A stretch of 64,000 nt of DNA from Macquaria australasica (Eukaryota > Chordata > Actinopteri > Centrarchiformes > Percichthyidae), in NCBI GenBank assembly GCA_005408345.1, contig SEMN01000080.1:1426001-1490000 (forward strand). The letters are read 5' to 3'. A program made the position numbers and the translations under genes. Numbering within the stretch: the stretch's first letter is position 1; every line of letters starts with the position of its first letter. The notes beneath the pieces were generated by a model. The model did not search any database. It was not told where the DNA came from and saw nothing but the letters and a program-made list of their open reading frames with translations. Below are positions 13,944 to 25,101 of the stretch, piece by piece.

Positions 13944-13967
13944 ATGCAAGGAGGGGACGCCTGCTGA
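13944..13967 (+). other. DLL4: Short uORF in the DLL4 5' UTR
   Basis: ATG in an ACC context (ACCATGC) opens a 7-codon frame (MQGGDAC) ending in TGA, 257 nt before the main ATG. It lies in the inferred 5' UTR and would be met first by scanning ribosomes. Whether it is translated is not known. Confidence 0.5.
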
Positions 13968-14224
13968 CAGAAAGAAGCACGGCTGTGGATATTGGTCTTC
14001 CCTCACCTTTGGATAACTTGGAGATTGGAAACGCTTTCTCTGGACGCTTTTTGACGCACTGCAACTAGGAGCTACGGGAGAACTCCCTGGGAGTGAAGAA
14101 GGATTTATACGTGTTTTAGAGATTTTTTTCCCCCATTTGTTTACCTCGGTGTAAATACTTTGGAATAGGAAGGTTTTGCTGCTTTATTGGCTGGTGACGC
14201 GGCTGCCCTGGAGAAGCGAGAAGG

Positions 14225-16085
14225 ATGGCAGCCTGGTTCACCTTTACCATCGCATTCAGCACCACGTTGATATCACAGGTATGAAGGAGGATAATACATC
14301 TCCCCGGTGGTCCTGAGACCTCGGCGAAAACAGATGGAGAGCCACTTGTTTTTATGTTTGTTTGTTTTTTTAAAGAATAACCTATATGTAACCGCACCGA
14401 CGTTTTCCTAAATCATATTTCCTTCTCTTTTAGGTATGTGGCTCCGGTGTTTTTGAGCTCGATCTTCACGAATTTAAAAATCACAAAGGTTTGCTGGCAA
14501 ACGGAAACGCATGCAAGCCCAACTGCAGGACTTATTTTAGAATTTGCTTGAAGAACTATCAGGCTGTGGTCTCGCCAGGTGACTGCATCTTTGGAAGTAC
14601 AATGACAGCAGTGCTGGGGACAAACTCTTTCAGCGCCAAGGACAGTGGCACTTTACCTAGACCGATTCAAATACCGTTCAACTTTGGATGGCCGGTAAGA
14701 GCGTGGAGTAGTACATCCACTTTTATTTGTTTTTATTACAGCGGCCGCTATTGTGTTGTTTAAGGGAACTGCTGTGAATTTTGGGAGCGCACCGGTTATT
14801 GGTCAGCTCATCTAATCCATATCATTAGGTAATACTCTGTCGACAAACAGATTGGACTGCTGCGACGTCGTTCATTTCAAAATCCAGAAGGCCATGCAGT
14901 GACCACTGTAACACATATTTCTTCAGGAAGCCTTAAGTGTAATTGAAATAGCTCTTTTCAACAATCAGCAGTCTATGAAATACAATAGAAAAAGAAATGA
15001 TTGTAAGCTTTCCTCTCTAAATTATGAGCTCTGTGTAAATAAAAAAAAAAGTAAAATGGATATTTATTAACTGCATGTGTTATCTTCTCAGGGGTCGTTT
15101 TCATTAATAATTGAAGCCTGGCATTCACCTTATGGAAACCTACCTGTAGGTAAGTGCAACATTTTTTTACCACAGGAGGGAGCTCTGTCTGTACATTTAA
15201 CACATGAGGCTCTCCAACTAGTTTGCCTTTTTTTTTTCTTTTTTTTGCACAAATTCATGCACAAAAAGCAACATTTTGGTTATTAAATGCAGCTCAGTTG
15301 CTCAACATGTTTCCCTCCACCTCTTGTTAATTGTTCACAATTTCGCACATTTTCACGCCTCTTCACTCCTTTGTTATGAACTTCAGAACACCTTTTTCAT
15401 TCTTATACCCAATACAATTGAACTTCCTCTGGTTTATTTTTGGCGTGGGAAAGAGCTGTGGGCTTTGGTGAGAATACACAGTGCCTGCCAAAAACCCCTG
15501 ACTACATCTTCCTGTATTTTACACCTTACTCTGTTCCGCCCTTTGGAAGAGGGGACTGGGCCTGGGAACGTTTTTGCTGACGGAAAGAAAGAGGAAATTT
15601 CAACCTGAGTTTATCTTTCATCTAAGCTGTATGGGATTTGATAAGGGATGCAGCTTGGTGCTGGGCAGATTATTAAAACGAAAGTGAATGACTTTTGAAC
15701 CCACAAGCCATTTATGATGCAGTCCTTGACATAAAACCTTAATCATCCCAGGACATAAACAAGCTTAGACATCCCACATTAATTCTGACTTCCTCTCCCT
15801 TGTCTTTTTTCCTCTTTTCAGATACCAACAACCCAGACTTTTTGATTAGCTTTTTTGCCATCCAAAGACAGCTGGGTGTAGGGACTGATTGGTCTCAGGA
15901 CATGCAGACCGGAAAGCAGACAGAGCTGAGATATTCTTACCGGTTCATCTGCAACGACAGTTACTACGGAGAAAGTTGTTCCAAAAAATGCACGCCCAGG
16001 GACGACCGCTTTGGCCACTACACCTGCAACCGTGACGGGCAGTTGTCCTGTCTGCCTGGCTGGAAGGGGAAATACTGCGAAGAAC
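14225..16085 (+). CDS. DLL4: DLL4 exons 1-4: signal peptide, MNNL and DSL domains
   Basis: Exon 1 (18 codons) is the signal peptide. Exon 2 and exon 3 encode the MNNL (C2-like) domain, with NCRTYFRICLKNYQAVVSPG and LGTNSF typical of Delta ligands and SLIIEAWHSP at the start of exon 3. Exon 4 encodes the DSL domain, residues about 168-210; the six cysteines (168, 177, 181, 193, 201, 210) have exact DSL spacing of 8, 3, 11, 7 and 8 residues. MNNL and DSL form the Notch-binding face. Confidence 0.93.
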
Positions 16086-19000
16086 GTAAGCAGTCAAGAA
16101 AATATCTTCTATTAGGCCTGTTCACACCTGGCTGATTTACTGTACATCAGCAGTCTTGCTCTCTTTTAGCATGTCTGTCAGCTGACACTGGAGTTCTGTT
16201 GTTCAGTGTTGCTCTGAGATTGTGTCTGTGTATTTTTTTTAACATCAGAGGGTCCTCCAGATGTTAGCAAATGACTTACAGATACTGTTTTGGCCTAGCT
16301 GTGGAGCTTGGTATGATAACAGCTCTATGTAGGATTGGGTGCACAGTCCTTACCTTAAAAGAGTTGTTACTTCTGCGAGGTCTCCTCGTGGTGTATGACC
16401 TTTTGCCCTTCATCATTATGGTTAAGGTCCTATAGAGAGAAAACAGATTTGTGAGCAGGCACAAGTTCCAGATATCAGTAGTCATTAAGTTGTAAGATAA
16501 CTCATAGGTCATCATCATTAAGGCCACAAGATGTTGAGTACTATAACGAGACATGACGTAATGATGTCTGGCAAGTCTGATAGGCAATTTTGGTGTAGAA
16601 TGAGATATGTGCCTCATATAATCTGTAATCATATAATTCTGATGTGTAATTGGTTGTGGGTTTGTGAACACTCACTGAATATGGGTTGAGGGACAGACGG
16701 CTTAGCATGACAACAGGCACATTATACTTGGCCAAATCCTAGACCAACACTCCCATGTTTTGGACAGCTCTGAATGGGCCTATATGAGGAGGCCCGATGC
16801 CATTTGGCTCCACAATACCAAGGGCCCTTTTCACCAAAACAAATTAATCAAAGAGTAGATTGGAAGGAGGCACCGTGAGAGTAATAGTTACCATGTGCCG
16901 GATACGTGACCACATGGGTGACAGCGGATCTGTCATCCATGTCACTTGGTGGTGAAAGAGAAATTGGCATGTGCTATTTTGACTGTGGCGCCAAATTCTA
17001 ACCAGATGGGCTCACGTGTTGCAATTACAGACACATCAATCGTCGGTGACTACAGAAAATATACATGAGAAAGATAGATTAGGCATCTTTCAGACACTAT
17101 AATTTCCCCTCTCTCTCACACTCCCATACATCAGTTTAAACAAGCCCGGTCATTTGGGCCTACACATTTTAGGAGGTTGAAGAATCGCAGTTTTTAAGCA
17201 CAATTTAAGCAGAAACACACGGTGTACATTTTAGATAAAGATAGGCAAGCGGTAGTTGTCAAAATCAATCATCCTAATTAAACTGGAAACAAATGTCTAA
17301 TGAACACTGTAGCTGCAAGGGCTAAATGATCTTTTCCTTTAGCTTGTCAATATGCTAATTTGCTTACACAGGTGTGCATTTACCTGGCATTGTGTAACAG
17401 CTTGTGTCTAAAGGAGGTCACTTCCAAATTAGAGTTGAGAATTTGTATTTATTAAAAAAAAACACATATTTTTTGTACCTTCATAGAGTACAGTACCGCG
17501 CGTGCACGGTAACATAATCCGCAAGCGGGGGGGGGGCGCGCGCGAGCATTGATAGGAGGAGCCCGGCCGACTGCACGCGCCAAGGTTAATCGCGGCATTA
17601 TTATCCGCCACGCGCCATCGATGTTTAGTCCCTCTTCCATTGTTGGGCGCGCGGTAGTAGCAGCTGCAAATATGGTTCTGGCTGACCACAAACAACAATA
17701 GTGACAGCTGTCTGCTATTGAGAGCAGGCATCTGTTCTGGACTAAACCGGCCGCTTACCGTCAGTCGCCTGATATGTTGTCCTGCGAATCAGTGTCACGC
17801 AAAACCGGTCCGCTTAAAACAGGACAAACACACCCGCAACCGTGGCAGCTGGGGGTGTGGCGGACAGGTTTGGGTCAAATGCAGGCTTCTAAGGAAAGGT
17901 GGAACAGATTTAGGCCTCATGGACTTCAACATATATAGGCCCACAGTTGGCTCTGTAGCCTTGGTTGTAGTTATAGAGTCCTACAGTGTTATTTTATAGA
18001 CTTTTAGCAACTGTAGATTTCGTTTTAACAGTATTTCTTATGAGTATGTTACTTCTTACTCATTTTTTAACAGTTTGAAAGTTGTGGAAGTTAATATTCA
18101 TTGTGTCACCAGGTACCAGGTGGGAGCCTTACACAAAAAAACAAAAAACAGCAGCAGACTGACTGTATGTTTGTGTTTTTCTCTTTGCTTTAGCTATCTG
18201 TCTGGAGGGCTGCAGCGAGAGGAATGGTAACTGCTCCAAACCTGGCGAGTGTGTGTAAGTATTAATAATTATAATATGAAGTGTTGAAATAGGTGTTGGC
18301 TGTCGCGTAGGAAGGAGCACATATGGGAACAGTGCGAGCTACAGCCACGTGGAGAGCTTTGGTCGTGTTTCTCTAAAATCCATTTTCACATTCATTGTCA
18401 CATTAATATAAGCAACTCTGTCTCCTACAAAATTATGTTTATATACAACTAATCAGAGCAGGATATGTCATCCTTTGAAGAGCCACATAGACTATTCCTG
18501 CCTCCATAGCATTTATTAAGAGAGGTTGAAGTTCTCTAAATCAAGAAAATTTCTGTTTATTCCCTCTCTCGTCTCCCAGCGTCACTCACTGGCTTCCCTG
18601 CTTCCCATGTTCCTTTCTTGTCACTACCCTGTCTCACTCACTCACTCACCAGCAAGGAAAATCCATCATTACTGCCGCTAAAACTGACTCAAATTGAGGT
18701 TAAACCCTTTGGATACACAACACTGTAAAGCTGCGCCCATGCCTCTGCTCACTCAGCAAAAAAATATTGGAGCCCTAAAAGTACATCTTAAGCCCCCCAA
18801 TCTCATGGCTTGACAAGATTGCTGCACACTGTGCTGAGAAATAGATATTCATGGGAAACAAGGAAAAATGATTTGACTGTTGGCTTGCTGCCAGAAATCT
18901 TTAAAGCAAAAATTCACCTTCGTATTATTACATTATCATTATTTATCCTTAATATACTGTACATACATTCGTGATTGTTTGGCCCCTAACATCGGCCTCT

Positions 19001-22000
19001 GTTTATCCTGTAGTTACTTGCATTCACATTGTTTGTAATGTAGACAACGCTTATATTATTATTCACCATGGTTATACAAAAAACAATGTTGCTTGTATGT
19101 AATAACTGATGTGTAGTGATGTAATAAGGTTAGGGGAAAACATAATTAACAGTGCTGATGCATGATTTCACTTACCACATGCCTTTGGGGAAAAAATTGC
19201 TTGTAATTTTTCATTTTTTCATGATGGATTTATATGAGCATTTAATGATTGTATCCAACGGTGCTGCAGCTATTAATGTCTTGTTACATGATTGATGACT
19301 GATTTCTTAATGTAATCGCAAGCTAATCCGTGACGGGGCTATAAAGCACAGATGTCTGCCCTCGTTTAATCTAAGTCAACTGATTGCATGTGTAATAGAA
19401 TTAAAATTGGCAGTTTTAAGTACCAGTTTCAGATATGTTATTCATGGCAATTATAAGATATACAATATGAGGAATAAGTGACTAATCAGAGAACCTATTT
19501 TGTCCTTTTGCAGATGCAGAGACGGCTGGCAAGGCACATTCTGCGACGAGTGTAAGAAGTACCCGGCCTGTAAGCACGGCACCTGCCAGCTGCCATGGCA
19601 GTGTAACTGTCAGGAGGGCTGGGGAGGCCTATTATGTGACCAAGGTACACCACACAACTTGGACCACTGCTGCTGTTCCTTTTTAAAAGATGTTCTCATA
19701 TTACTTGCGCACTGTTTTCATTTGAATTAACTTGAAAGCATTAGTAAATTAGGTTTCCTCTGAAGTGTTCCATTCATAGCTTTGTGCACATCCGGGGTAG
19801 ATAGTCCCCCCCCCCCGCCCCCTGCAGACTCCCTGTAAACAAACACTCTTCTCTCCCCCAGATCTGAACTTCTGCACCCATCACCATCCCTGTGTGAATG
19901 GCGCCACCTGTATGAACACAGGACAGGGCAGCTATACGTGTACTTGCCTGCCGGGCTTCACAGGGGTCAACTGTGAGCTGGAGATGACGGAGTGTGACAG
20001 CAACCCCTGCAGGAATGGAGGATTATGCACAGTAAGTTGGAAACAGATACACCTTTATATTCTAATATTCACTGTTTTTTTGTTGTTGTTGGGTTTTTTT
20101 TGGGGGGGGGGGATGGGGGGGGTCTAGGTTTTGATTGTCGTACTAACTTTTCCTTTCTTTTTCCAATTCCCCAGAATTTGGAAAGTAGCTACATGTGCAC
20201 ATGTCCCCAAGGTTTTGAGGGCTCCCACTGTGAGCACAGCCTGCTGACGTGCGCCGACTCCCCCTGTTTCCACAGTGGCAAATGCTTGGAGAAGGACAAT
20301 GGCCGCAGCTATATGTGCGAGTGTCCCCGCGGCTACACCGGACTCAACTGCGAGAAGAGAGTGGACAAGTGCACGTCGCTTCCCTGCTCTAATGGTACAG
20401 TCTTCCTCCCCTCTTTGCCCCCCCCCCCTTTCTGAACTTCCCCTCGCTCTTTCTCCCCCTTCAAATTCCTGCAACTGGAAGCAGTGTGGAACAACAGGAA
20501 TTGGTGGGAACTTGGTGTCTATTGTCCTCCATATAAACACTCGGCAGCTCAGAGCAGCAGCTTGTAAATGTCGCCACAGCTCGCTGCGGTTGTTGATGAA
20601 AGGGGACAAATATCCAGCGCAGCTCGATTTCTGTCTTCTTGTAAACATGGAGGGCTCTGGGATTGGTGTGTGTTGGGAGAACAATACACAGTGTTGTGGT
20701 CACGCTGTGGATTTGATTGAGATGATGTGTGAACTGAAGGGGCCTCATGGGAAGATCATGTTCTTCCTGATGTTGAAATGCCATTTTGGATGCTAATTTT
20801 AGCTGTATTTGTTGACACTAACCATCCTCCTCTCCTCTGCTGTAGGTGGTCAGTGTCTCATCCACGGTGGCACGCGTGTGTGTAGCTGCCGTGCAGGATT
20901 TACCGGCCAGCGCTGCGAAATCAACATCAATGAGTGTGCCGGTGACCCCTGCCTCAACGGTGGCACCTGCCAAGACCGAATCAACGACTACACCTGTGTC
21001 TGTCCTGCAGGCTACAGTGGACGCAACTGCGACAGAATCCTGGATGAGTGCTCCCTTCGCCCCTGCCTCAGTGGGGGTCTTTGCACTGGGGGCGGCGGGC
21101 CAGGCAAGCCTCCTGCAACCTGCATCTGCACATCAGGCTTCACCGGACCTCGCTGCGAGTTCTTCGCCGCTGTCACCTCTGCCGTGGCCAATGAAGAAAT
21201 TCAAGATGGCTTCCAGTGGGCGGCAGTTTCCCTGGCTGTGGGGCTGGTGGCGCTGCTAGTGCTGTTGTGTATGGTGGGCTTGGCTTTGAGGCACATGCAC
21301 AGGCAGGCCCAAAGAGAGAGGGGGGACACAGAGACTATGAACAACCTGTCCAATGTTCAGAGAGATAACCTGATCCCAGAGTCCCAGCTGAAAAACATCA
21401 ACCAGAAGATCGGCCTGGAGGTGGACTGCGATTCAGAGAAATCGAACTTTATCCACAAAAACTATCACTTGGACTCTTACAACTCTAACTCAAAGGAGTT
21501 CAAGGATGACAAGTCACAAGAGGATAAAAGTCTTATTTATGACAAATGTTTAGAGGACAAAATGCCCTTGAGTAGAATGTACAGGTAAGGGGAACCATAT
21601 TCACACTGCTTGTACTAAACTATAATGTGGACATATGATGATGTGTGTCAAAGTACTGGAAAATTTCCATAGGTCTCCTCTATTTATTGTGTGTACATTT
21701 AGAGCCCTGCTGAGTGGAAATTACTGTTAATGGGTGCTCTCACTCACGCACTGTCTCACTTCAGTTGTTTGAACCCAACAATGAGCCCCAATTGTTTTTT
21801 TTCAAACTTGGAAACCATACATTCTTCATTTACACAGAGTTTATACAAATTTGACAATTGCTTTGCTCCACACCGCCCCTGTCTTTTCTGCTGCCTCACT
21901 GTATACGTGCGTGCCTAATGCATAGCTCTGCCATGTGCTTCTACTTTGTGTTAACCCAAAGTGTGATTTGTGTTTGCAGTGAAAAGCCAGAGTGTAGGAT

Positions 22001-22598
22001 ATCAACGATATGTTCCTCAAGAGACTCCATGTACCAGTCAGTATTTGTTATAGCAGAGGAGAGGAGGGAATGCGTCATAGCAACTGAGGTAAGCCAAAAA
22101 AAATCACATCTTCATCAGCATTTCCGCAGATCCTCCACTTGAAATGCATCATGTCGTCCCAAGTGCCCTATCCCTCACTAGTGCGCCAACATTTATGACA
22201 GGGGATGGTGCTATTCGTAGAAAGACTATATTCTGGTGTTTGGACCTAAGCTGGGGAAAGCCCAATCAAATGCGTTATTGGTTTCTGTAAATTACGCTGG
22301 CTATTCTTTATCTTGGCCATGTGATGACCTAGAGTCCGAACTTATACTGATTCCTCACACATGTTTGGCTTTGCTTGGTCTCAAAGGTGCTATGTTTTAC
22401 TGCTGTGGCATTTAGTGGAATTTTTAAGATGTTCATTTCCAAGGAAAATATAATGATACTGGAGCATGTGATCTGTAACAATTCAAAAAGCGCTGTGAAA
22501 ACACTTAGAGAGTTTTTACCTTTGGGATTATTGTGTTATTTTATTTTGTTGTATTTCCACTACAATTTTGTCCTCTCCTTTTTTCCCAACAGGTATAA
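14225..22598 (+). CDS. DLL4: Delta-like protein 4 (Notch ligand), 11 exons, 690 aa
   Basis: Type I membrane ligand that activates Notch receptors on neighbouring cells; DLL4 controls arterial fate and angiogenic sprouting. Coding exons: 14225-14278, 14434-14694, 15092-15149, 15822-16085, 18194-18254, 19514-19644, 19862-20031, 20175-20394, 20846-21584, 21980-22088, 22593-22598. All introns are GT-AG and phases join without a shift (2,073 nt). Domain order: signal peptide, MNNL, DSL, eight EGF repeats, one transmembrane helix, cytoplasmic tail ending in ATEV. The start is chosen for its strong context (A at -3, G at +4), the hydrophobic leader that follows and the match to the family N-terminus. 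Length is close to human DLL4 (685 aa). The conserved tail motif MNNLS and the eight-EGF count favour DLL4 over DLL1, and the CHAC1/INO80 neighbours agree. Confidence 0.95.
15330..15515 (+). promoter_or_regulatory. DLL4: Candidate arterial enhancer in DLL4 intron 3
   Basis: Within about 190 bp lie SOX-like sites (ATTGTT 15330-15335, CCTTTGTTAT 15368-15377, ACAATT near 15414), ETS-like sites (ACTTCCT 15422-15428, TTCCTGT 15509-15515) and a consensus RBPJ site (CGTGGGAA 15444-15451). Mouse and human DLL4 carry a described arterial enhancer in the third intron that depends on SOXF, ETS and RBPJ sites. The matching location and motif set suggest this is the fish counterpart. Motifs are seen; function is inferred. 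Confidence 0.6.
16086..18193 (+). other. DLL4: DLL4 intron 4 (2.1 kb), possible relic element and GC-rich patch
   Basis: Between the DSL exon and the first EGF exon. The minus-strand frame at 16276-16671 (131 codons) looks like low-complexity non-coding sequence or a very degraded transposon; no domain is recognised. A CpG-rich patch lies at 17490-17710 and is listed separately. Confidence 0.4.
17490..17710 (+). promoter_or_regulatory. DLL4: CpG-rich patch with SOX, RUNX and E-box motifs in DLL4 intron 4
   Basis: About 200 bp dense in CpG inside an AT-rich intron. It contains a G10 run (about 17526-17535), CCATTGTT (17637-17644, SOX), TGACCACA (17683-17690, RUNX), AACAATAG (17694-17701, SOX) and two CAGCTG E-boxes (17661-17666, 17705-17710). 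It could be an internal enhancer or promoter. Function is inferred from motif density only. Confidence 0.4.
18194..21159 (+). CDS. DLL4: DLL4 exons 5-9: eight EGF-like repeats
   Basis: The eight EGF repeats run from about residue 213 to 511. EGF2 has the compact KHGTC..PWQC.C..GWGG form that follows the DSL in Delta proteins. EGF7 (NINEC..DPCLNGGTC) has the calcium-binding start and the CQDRINDYTCVC signature for Asp/Asn hydroxylation. EGF8 has a glycine/proline-rich loop (GGGGPGKPP). Exon boundaries fall in or between EGF units as expected. Intron 5 (18255-19513, 1.26 kb) shows nothing recognisable. Confidence 0.92.
20102..20122 (+). repeat. G-run block in DLL4 intron 7
   Basis: G11 (20102-20112), AT, then G8 (20115-20122), about 52 nt upstream of exon 8 on the sense strand, following a T run. 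The neighbouring introns 6 and 8 carry C runs (about 19806-19816 and 20418-20428). G-quadruplex formation in the pre-mRNA is possible. Confidence 0.8.
21160..22598 (+). CDS. DLL4: DLL4 exons 9-11: transmembrane helix and cytoplasmic tail with PDZ ligand
   Basis: The transmembrane helix is residues about 531-554 (starting WAAVSLAVGLVALL), followed by a basic stop-transfer. The tail has the conserved MNNLSNVQRDNLIPESQLKN block, lysines available for Mindbomb-type ubiquitination, and a C-terminal block (KPECRISTICSSRDSMYQSV) conserved in DLL4. The last intron (22089-22592) interrupts the tail after Glu; exon 11 supplies only Val and the stop codon (GTA TAA), completing ATEV, a class I PDZ-binding motif of Delta ligands. 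Confidence 0.92.
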
Positions 22599-23397
22599 AC
22601 TGCGAGGGGTCTGAAGGCGAGGGAACGAGGGAAAAAAAGACACAATCGAGGCAGAATATAATATTCTGGATTGTTTACAAATGCTGAGAAGAGACTGGAG
22701 ATTGTTTAAGATGTCCACTGCTGCTCTGGAACACTTGAGAACTGGAGAGGGCAGAAACCTCTGCTCTGCAAAAAAAACAAAAAAGAAAAGAAAAAAAAAG
22801 AACAGAACTGAGAAACTTTATGTTGACCGAGTGTTTGTATTCAAAACATGTATAGTGAAGGACCTCTCTCAGTTGTGACAATGGTTAAACTGACTGGCGA
22901 ATAGATTGACTACACGAGGTGTGAAGACTGACATCGGTGAAATATTAATTTATAATCTCGGCCATCCTGGACAGTAGAAGGAGGCTGAGGTGGATCATTG
23001 CCCCTCGTATCTGACCCGGCCTTGTGTGATAATCATGATGACTATGACAGCCAACCAATCAGTAAAAAAGGTGCCTAAGATTTGACCCCTTCAAACAACC
23101 TCCCCACACACCCACCCCACCCACACACATTCACTCCTGCCATCTTCGCCTGCTATGCAAGACTCAGGGTCGAGACGAGTGAACTCACCCACTGTCACAA
23201 TCCAGCCTCACAAACACTGAGAGCTATGAATGTCTGAAACTAATCTTCAACTGTCAATCACGTGAAAATGACTGGTTGGACTTTTCCATGCAACGGTGAA
23301 GATTGTATGCAGCCCAAATTCACTAGAAGCCTTAAAAGAGGGGGTTTGAATGCTAAATTTGTGCCCTTGTCTGTTCTTGGATCATTTGCACTACAAA

Positions 23398-23403
23398 AAT
23401 AAA
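23398..23403 (+). terminator. DLL4: Possible proximal poly(A) signal of DLL4
   Basis: AATAAA hexamer; a second copy lies at 23598-23603. Use of either would shorten the 3' UTR. Confidence 0.4.
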
Positions 23404-23745
23404 TCGGGGAAAATACTTTTTAATCAACAGGGATTTGAAGAGAAAACCACAGGAGCGCAATAGTCAGTGCTGTGCCAGCAAGATCCAAGAGAAAGGAAAC
23501 GTTTGCATAGAAAAGTGTTTTTTTTATGCAACCCAACTGAGAAAAACAAAGAGACTCAAAACAAGGAGAAAAGACTGTCACACCACTGCCTTCCTACAAT
23601 AAATTTCAAAAATACAGAACCAATAATGTAATTTTTTAAAATGATTATTTCCAGAGTTTAATTTAAATATGACACACTGCTCTTTATATGTTTTATAATA
23701 TTATTTTGTATATAATGCATATTTATAAGGACCAAACTTCTGAAG

Positions 23746-23751
23746 AATAAA
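23746..23751 (+). terminator. DLL4: Probable distal poly(A) signal of DLL4
   Basis: AATAAA in a GAAGAATAAAACTTCC context, followed by T- and GT-containing sequence. It is the last good signal before the intergenic sequence. Confidence 0.55.
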
Positions 23752-24665
23752 ACTTCCTTGAAAACTGTTTTTAATTTGATGTCAGTAAATGGAAAAGGAA
23801 ATTTATTTTTGAGGTTGTTTTTGAATAATGAAATTGAGTACAAATGATGATCCAATGTGTCTTGCATTTATTTTTTATCTGGGCTTAATTTAAGGGGAGA
23901 TTGTTGAAGCTTAAAAATCCCATCCTGTGCTCAATTTAGACCCATATCCCTCAGCTAGACCTAAATTGCGAGCAGGTTTATGAATATGAAATCCAGCTGC
24001 CCCCCTACATTCACACATCATATTAAATGTTTTGGACATTAGGCAGAAACGTAAAGCCCCCTGCCTGTAGCATCACTACTTTGAGTAATTCCTGGAAACG
24101 CCTTTGGCTCCCACCCCACTCACCCACCCCTCGTTCTCTCTCCGGCCCTAAATTGGCTTGAAATTCAAATCCGTTTCCACGGATACCACCCCCTCAAGCT
24201 GGAAATGGCGAAACAAAGCCAGGCGCAGGGCAAAGGGGAACGCCCCCCTCACCCTACCCCTCATAATGCTCGCACACACGCGTCCTCGTACACACACACC
24301 CAACCAAACAGATGCTGTGGGGGGAGCACGGAGTGAGTCTGTAGTGCCATAAAAACAGCAGCATATGCCAGGCCTCTCGCCCTGTGTGCATGACACACGG
24401 AGTGCACAGACCTCCTCCCATAAAAAAAAACACACTCGAGCACTTACAGACTCCCCAACTGCCTGCCTCCCCTTCAGGGTTAAGAGCAATATTTCAATGC
24501 CTGTTTCTGTACTACCCACTCCCGCAAACAAAGCTGGGGCGAGGGCCTGGCACTGGGGCTGTCACCAGAGGGGAGGGGAAACCAGATGGGAGCCAGTGGA
24601 CCTGCTATGACTCCACATAAATAACAAGATCTCTATTTTAGAAAAAGTGAATCGTATTGCCCTTA

Positions 24666-24800
24666 GCCCTTCTTGTCTTTTGGAAAGTTCTTTATTGTCG
24701 TACGCACAACAAAATGCCTTCACTGGCAATGAAATTCTTAGTTCTTAGGCTCCCTCCAACAATGCTCAAACAATATGTATAAAAAGTAAAAGAAAGTTCT
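24666..24800. mobile_element. Probable short retroposon or MITE relic
   Basis: The segment with TTTATTGTCGTACGCACAAC, then AAATGCCTTCACTGGC and AATGAAATTCTTAGTTC, resembles a dispersed repeat I have seen in teleost genomes. No ends or duplication can be defined. Confidence 0.35.
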
Positions 24801-25081
24801 TTGATGTTGTAGGGATATCACCCATGGATCAGTTCCAGTGTGTCTGAAAATCCATTAGGAAATGTGTCATCCGCATTATCAAATTCAAACCTCTCTCTCT
24901 GCCTCCAGTTAACAGAAACCCTGCAACAGTCAACACCCACTAATCAGCAGCAATCAACACTCGGCAGAGAATCTGGATGGCTTTTCCCTCACACACATCC
25001 TGTTAGCCTGTTGACCTAGGCATCCTCATTTAAGGGCTTGTGTGTGCGTAAAAACAAGTTTGGAAAAGGGTGCTTCCGGCC

Positions 25082-25101
25082 TTAATTAATCATCTAATTA
25101 A
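25082..25101. promoter_or_regulatory. Paired TAATTA homeodomain-type sites
   Basis: TTAATTAAT (25082-25090) and CTAATTAA (25094-25101) lie in close tandem between DLL4 and CHAC1. Motifs are seen; any enhancer role is inferred. Confidence 0.3.

Larger units (their letters stand above)
22599..23770 (+). other. DLL4: DLL4 3' UTR
   Basis: About 1.2 kb of non-coding sequence from the stop codon to the last of three AATAAA motifs, AT-rich near its end with ATTTATTT-like stretches that can act as instability elements. The extent is inferred from the poly(A) signals. Confidence 0.6.

Noticed and set aside
16276..16671. 131-codon minus-strand frame in DLL4 intron 4
   Set aside because: No recognisable domain, no splice partners and low-complexity composition. 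At best it is a degraded repeat.
20124..20684. 186-codon minus-strand frame across DLL4 exon 8
   Set aside because: Antisense shadow of the EGF-coding exon and its neighbouring intron.
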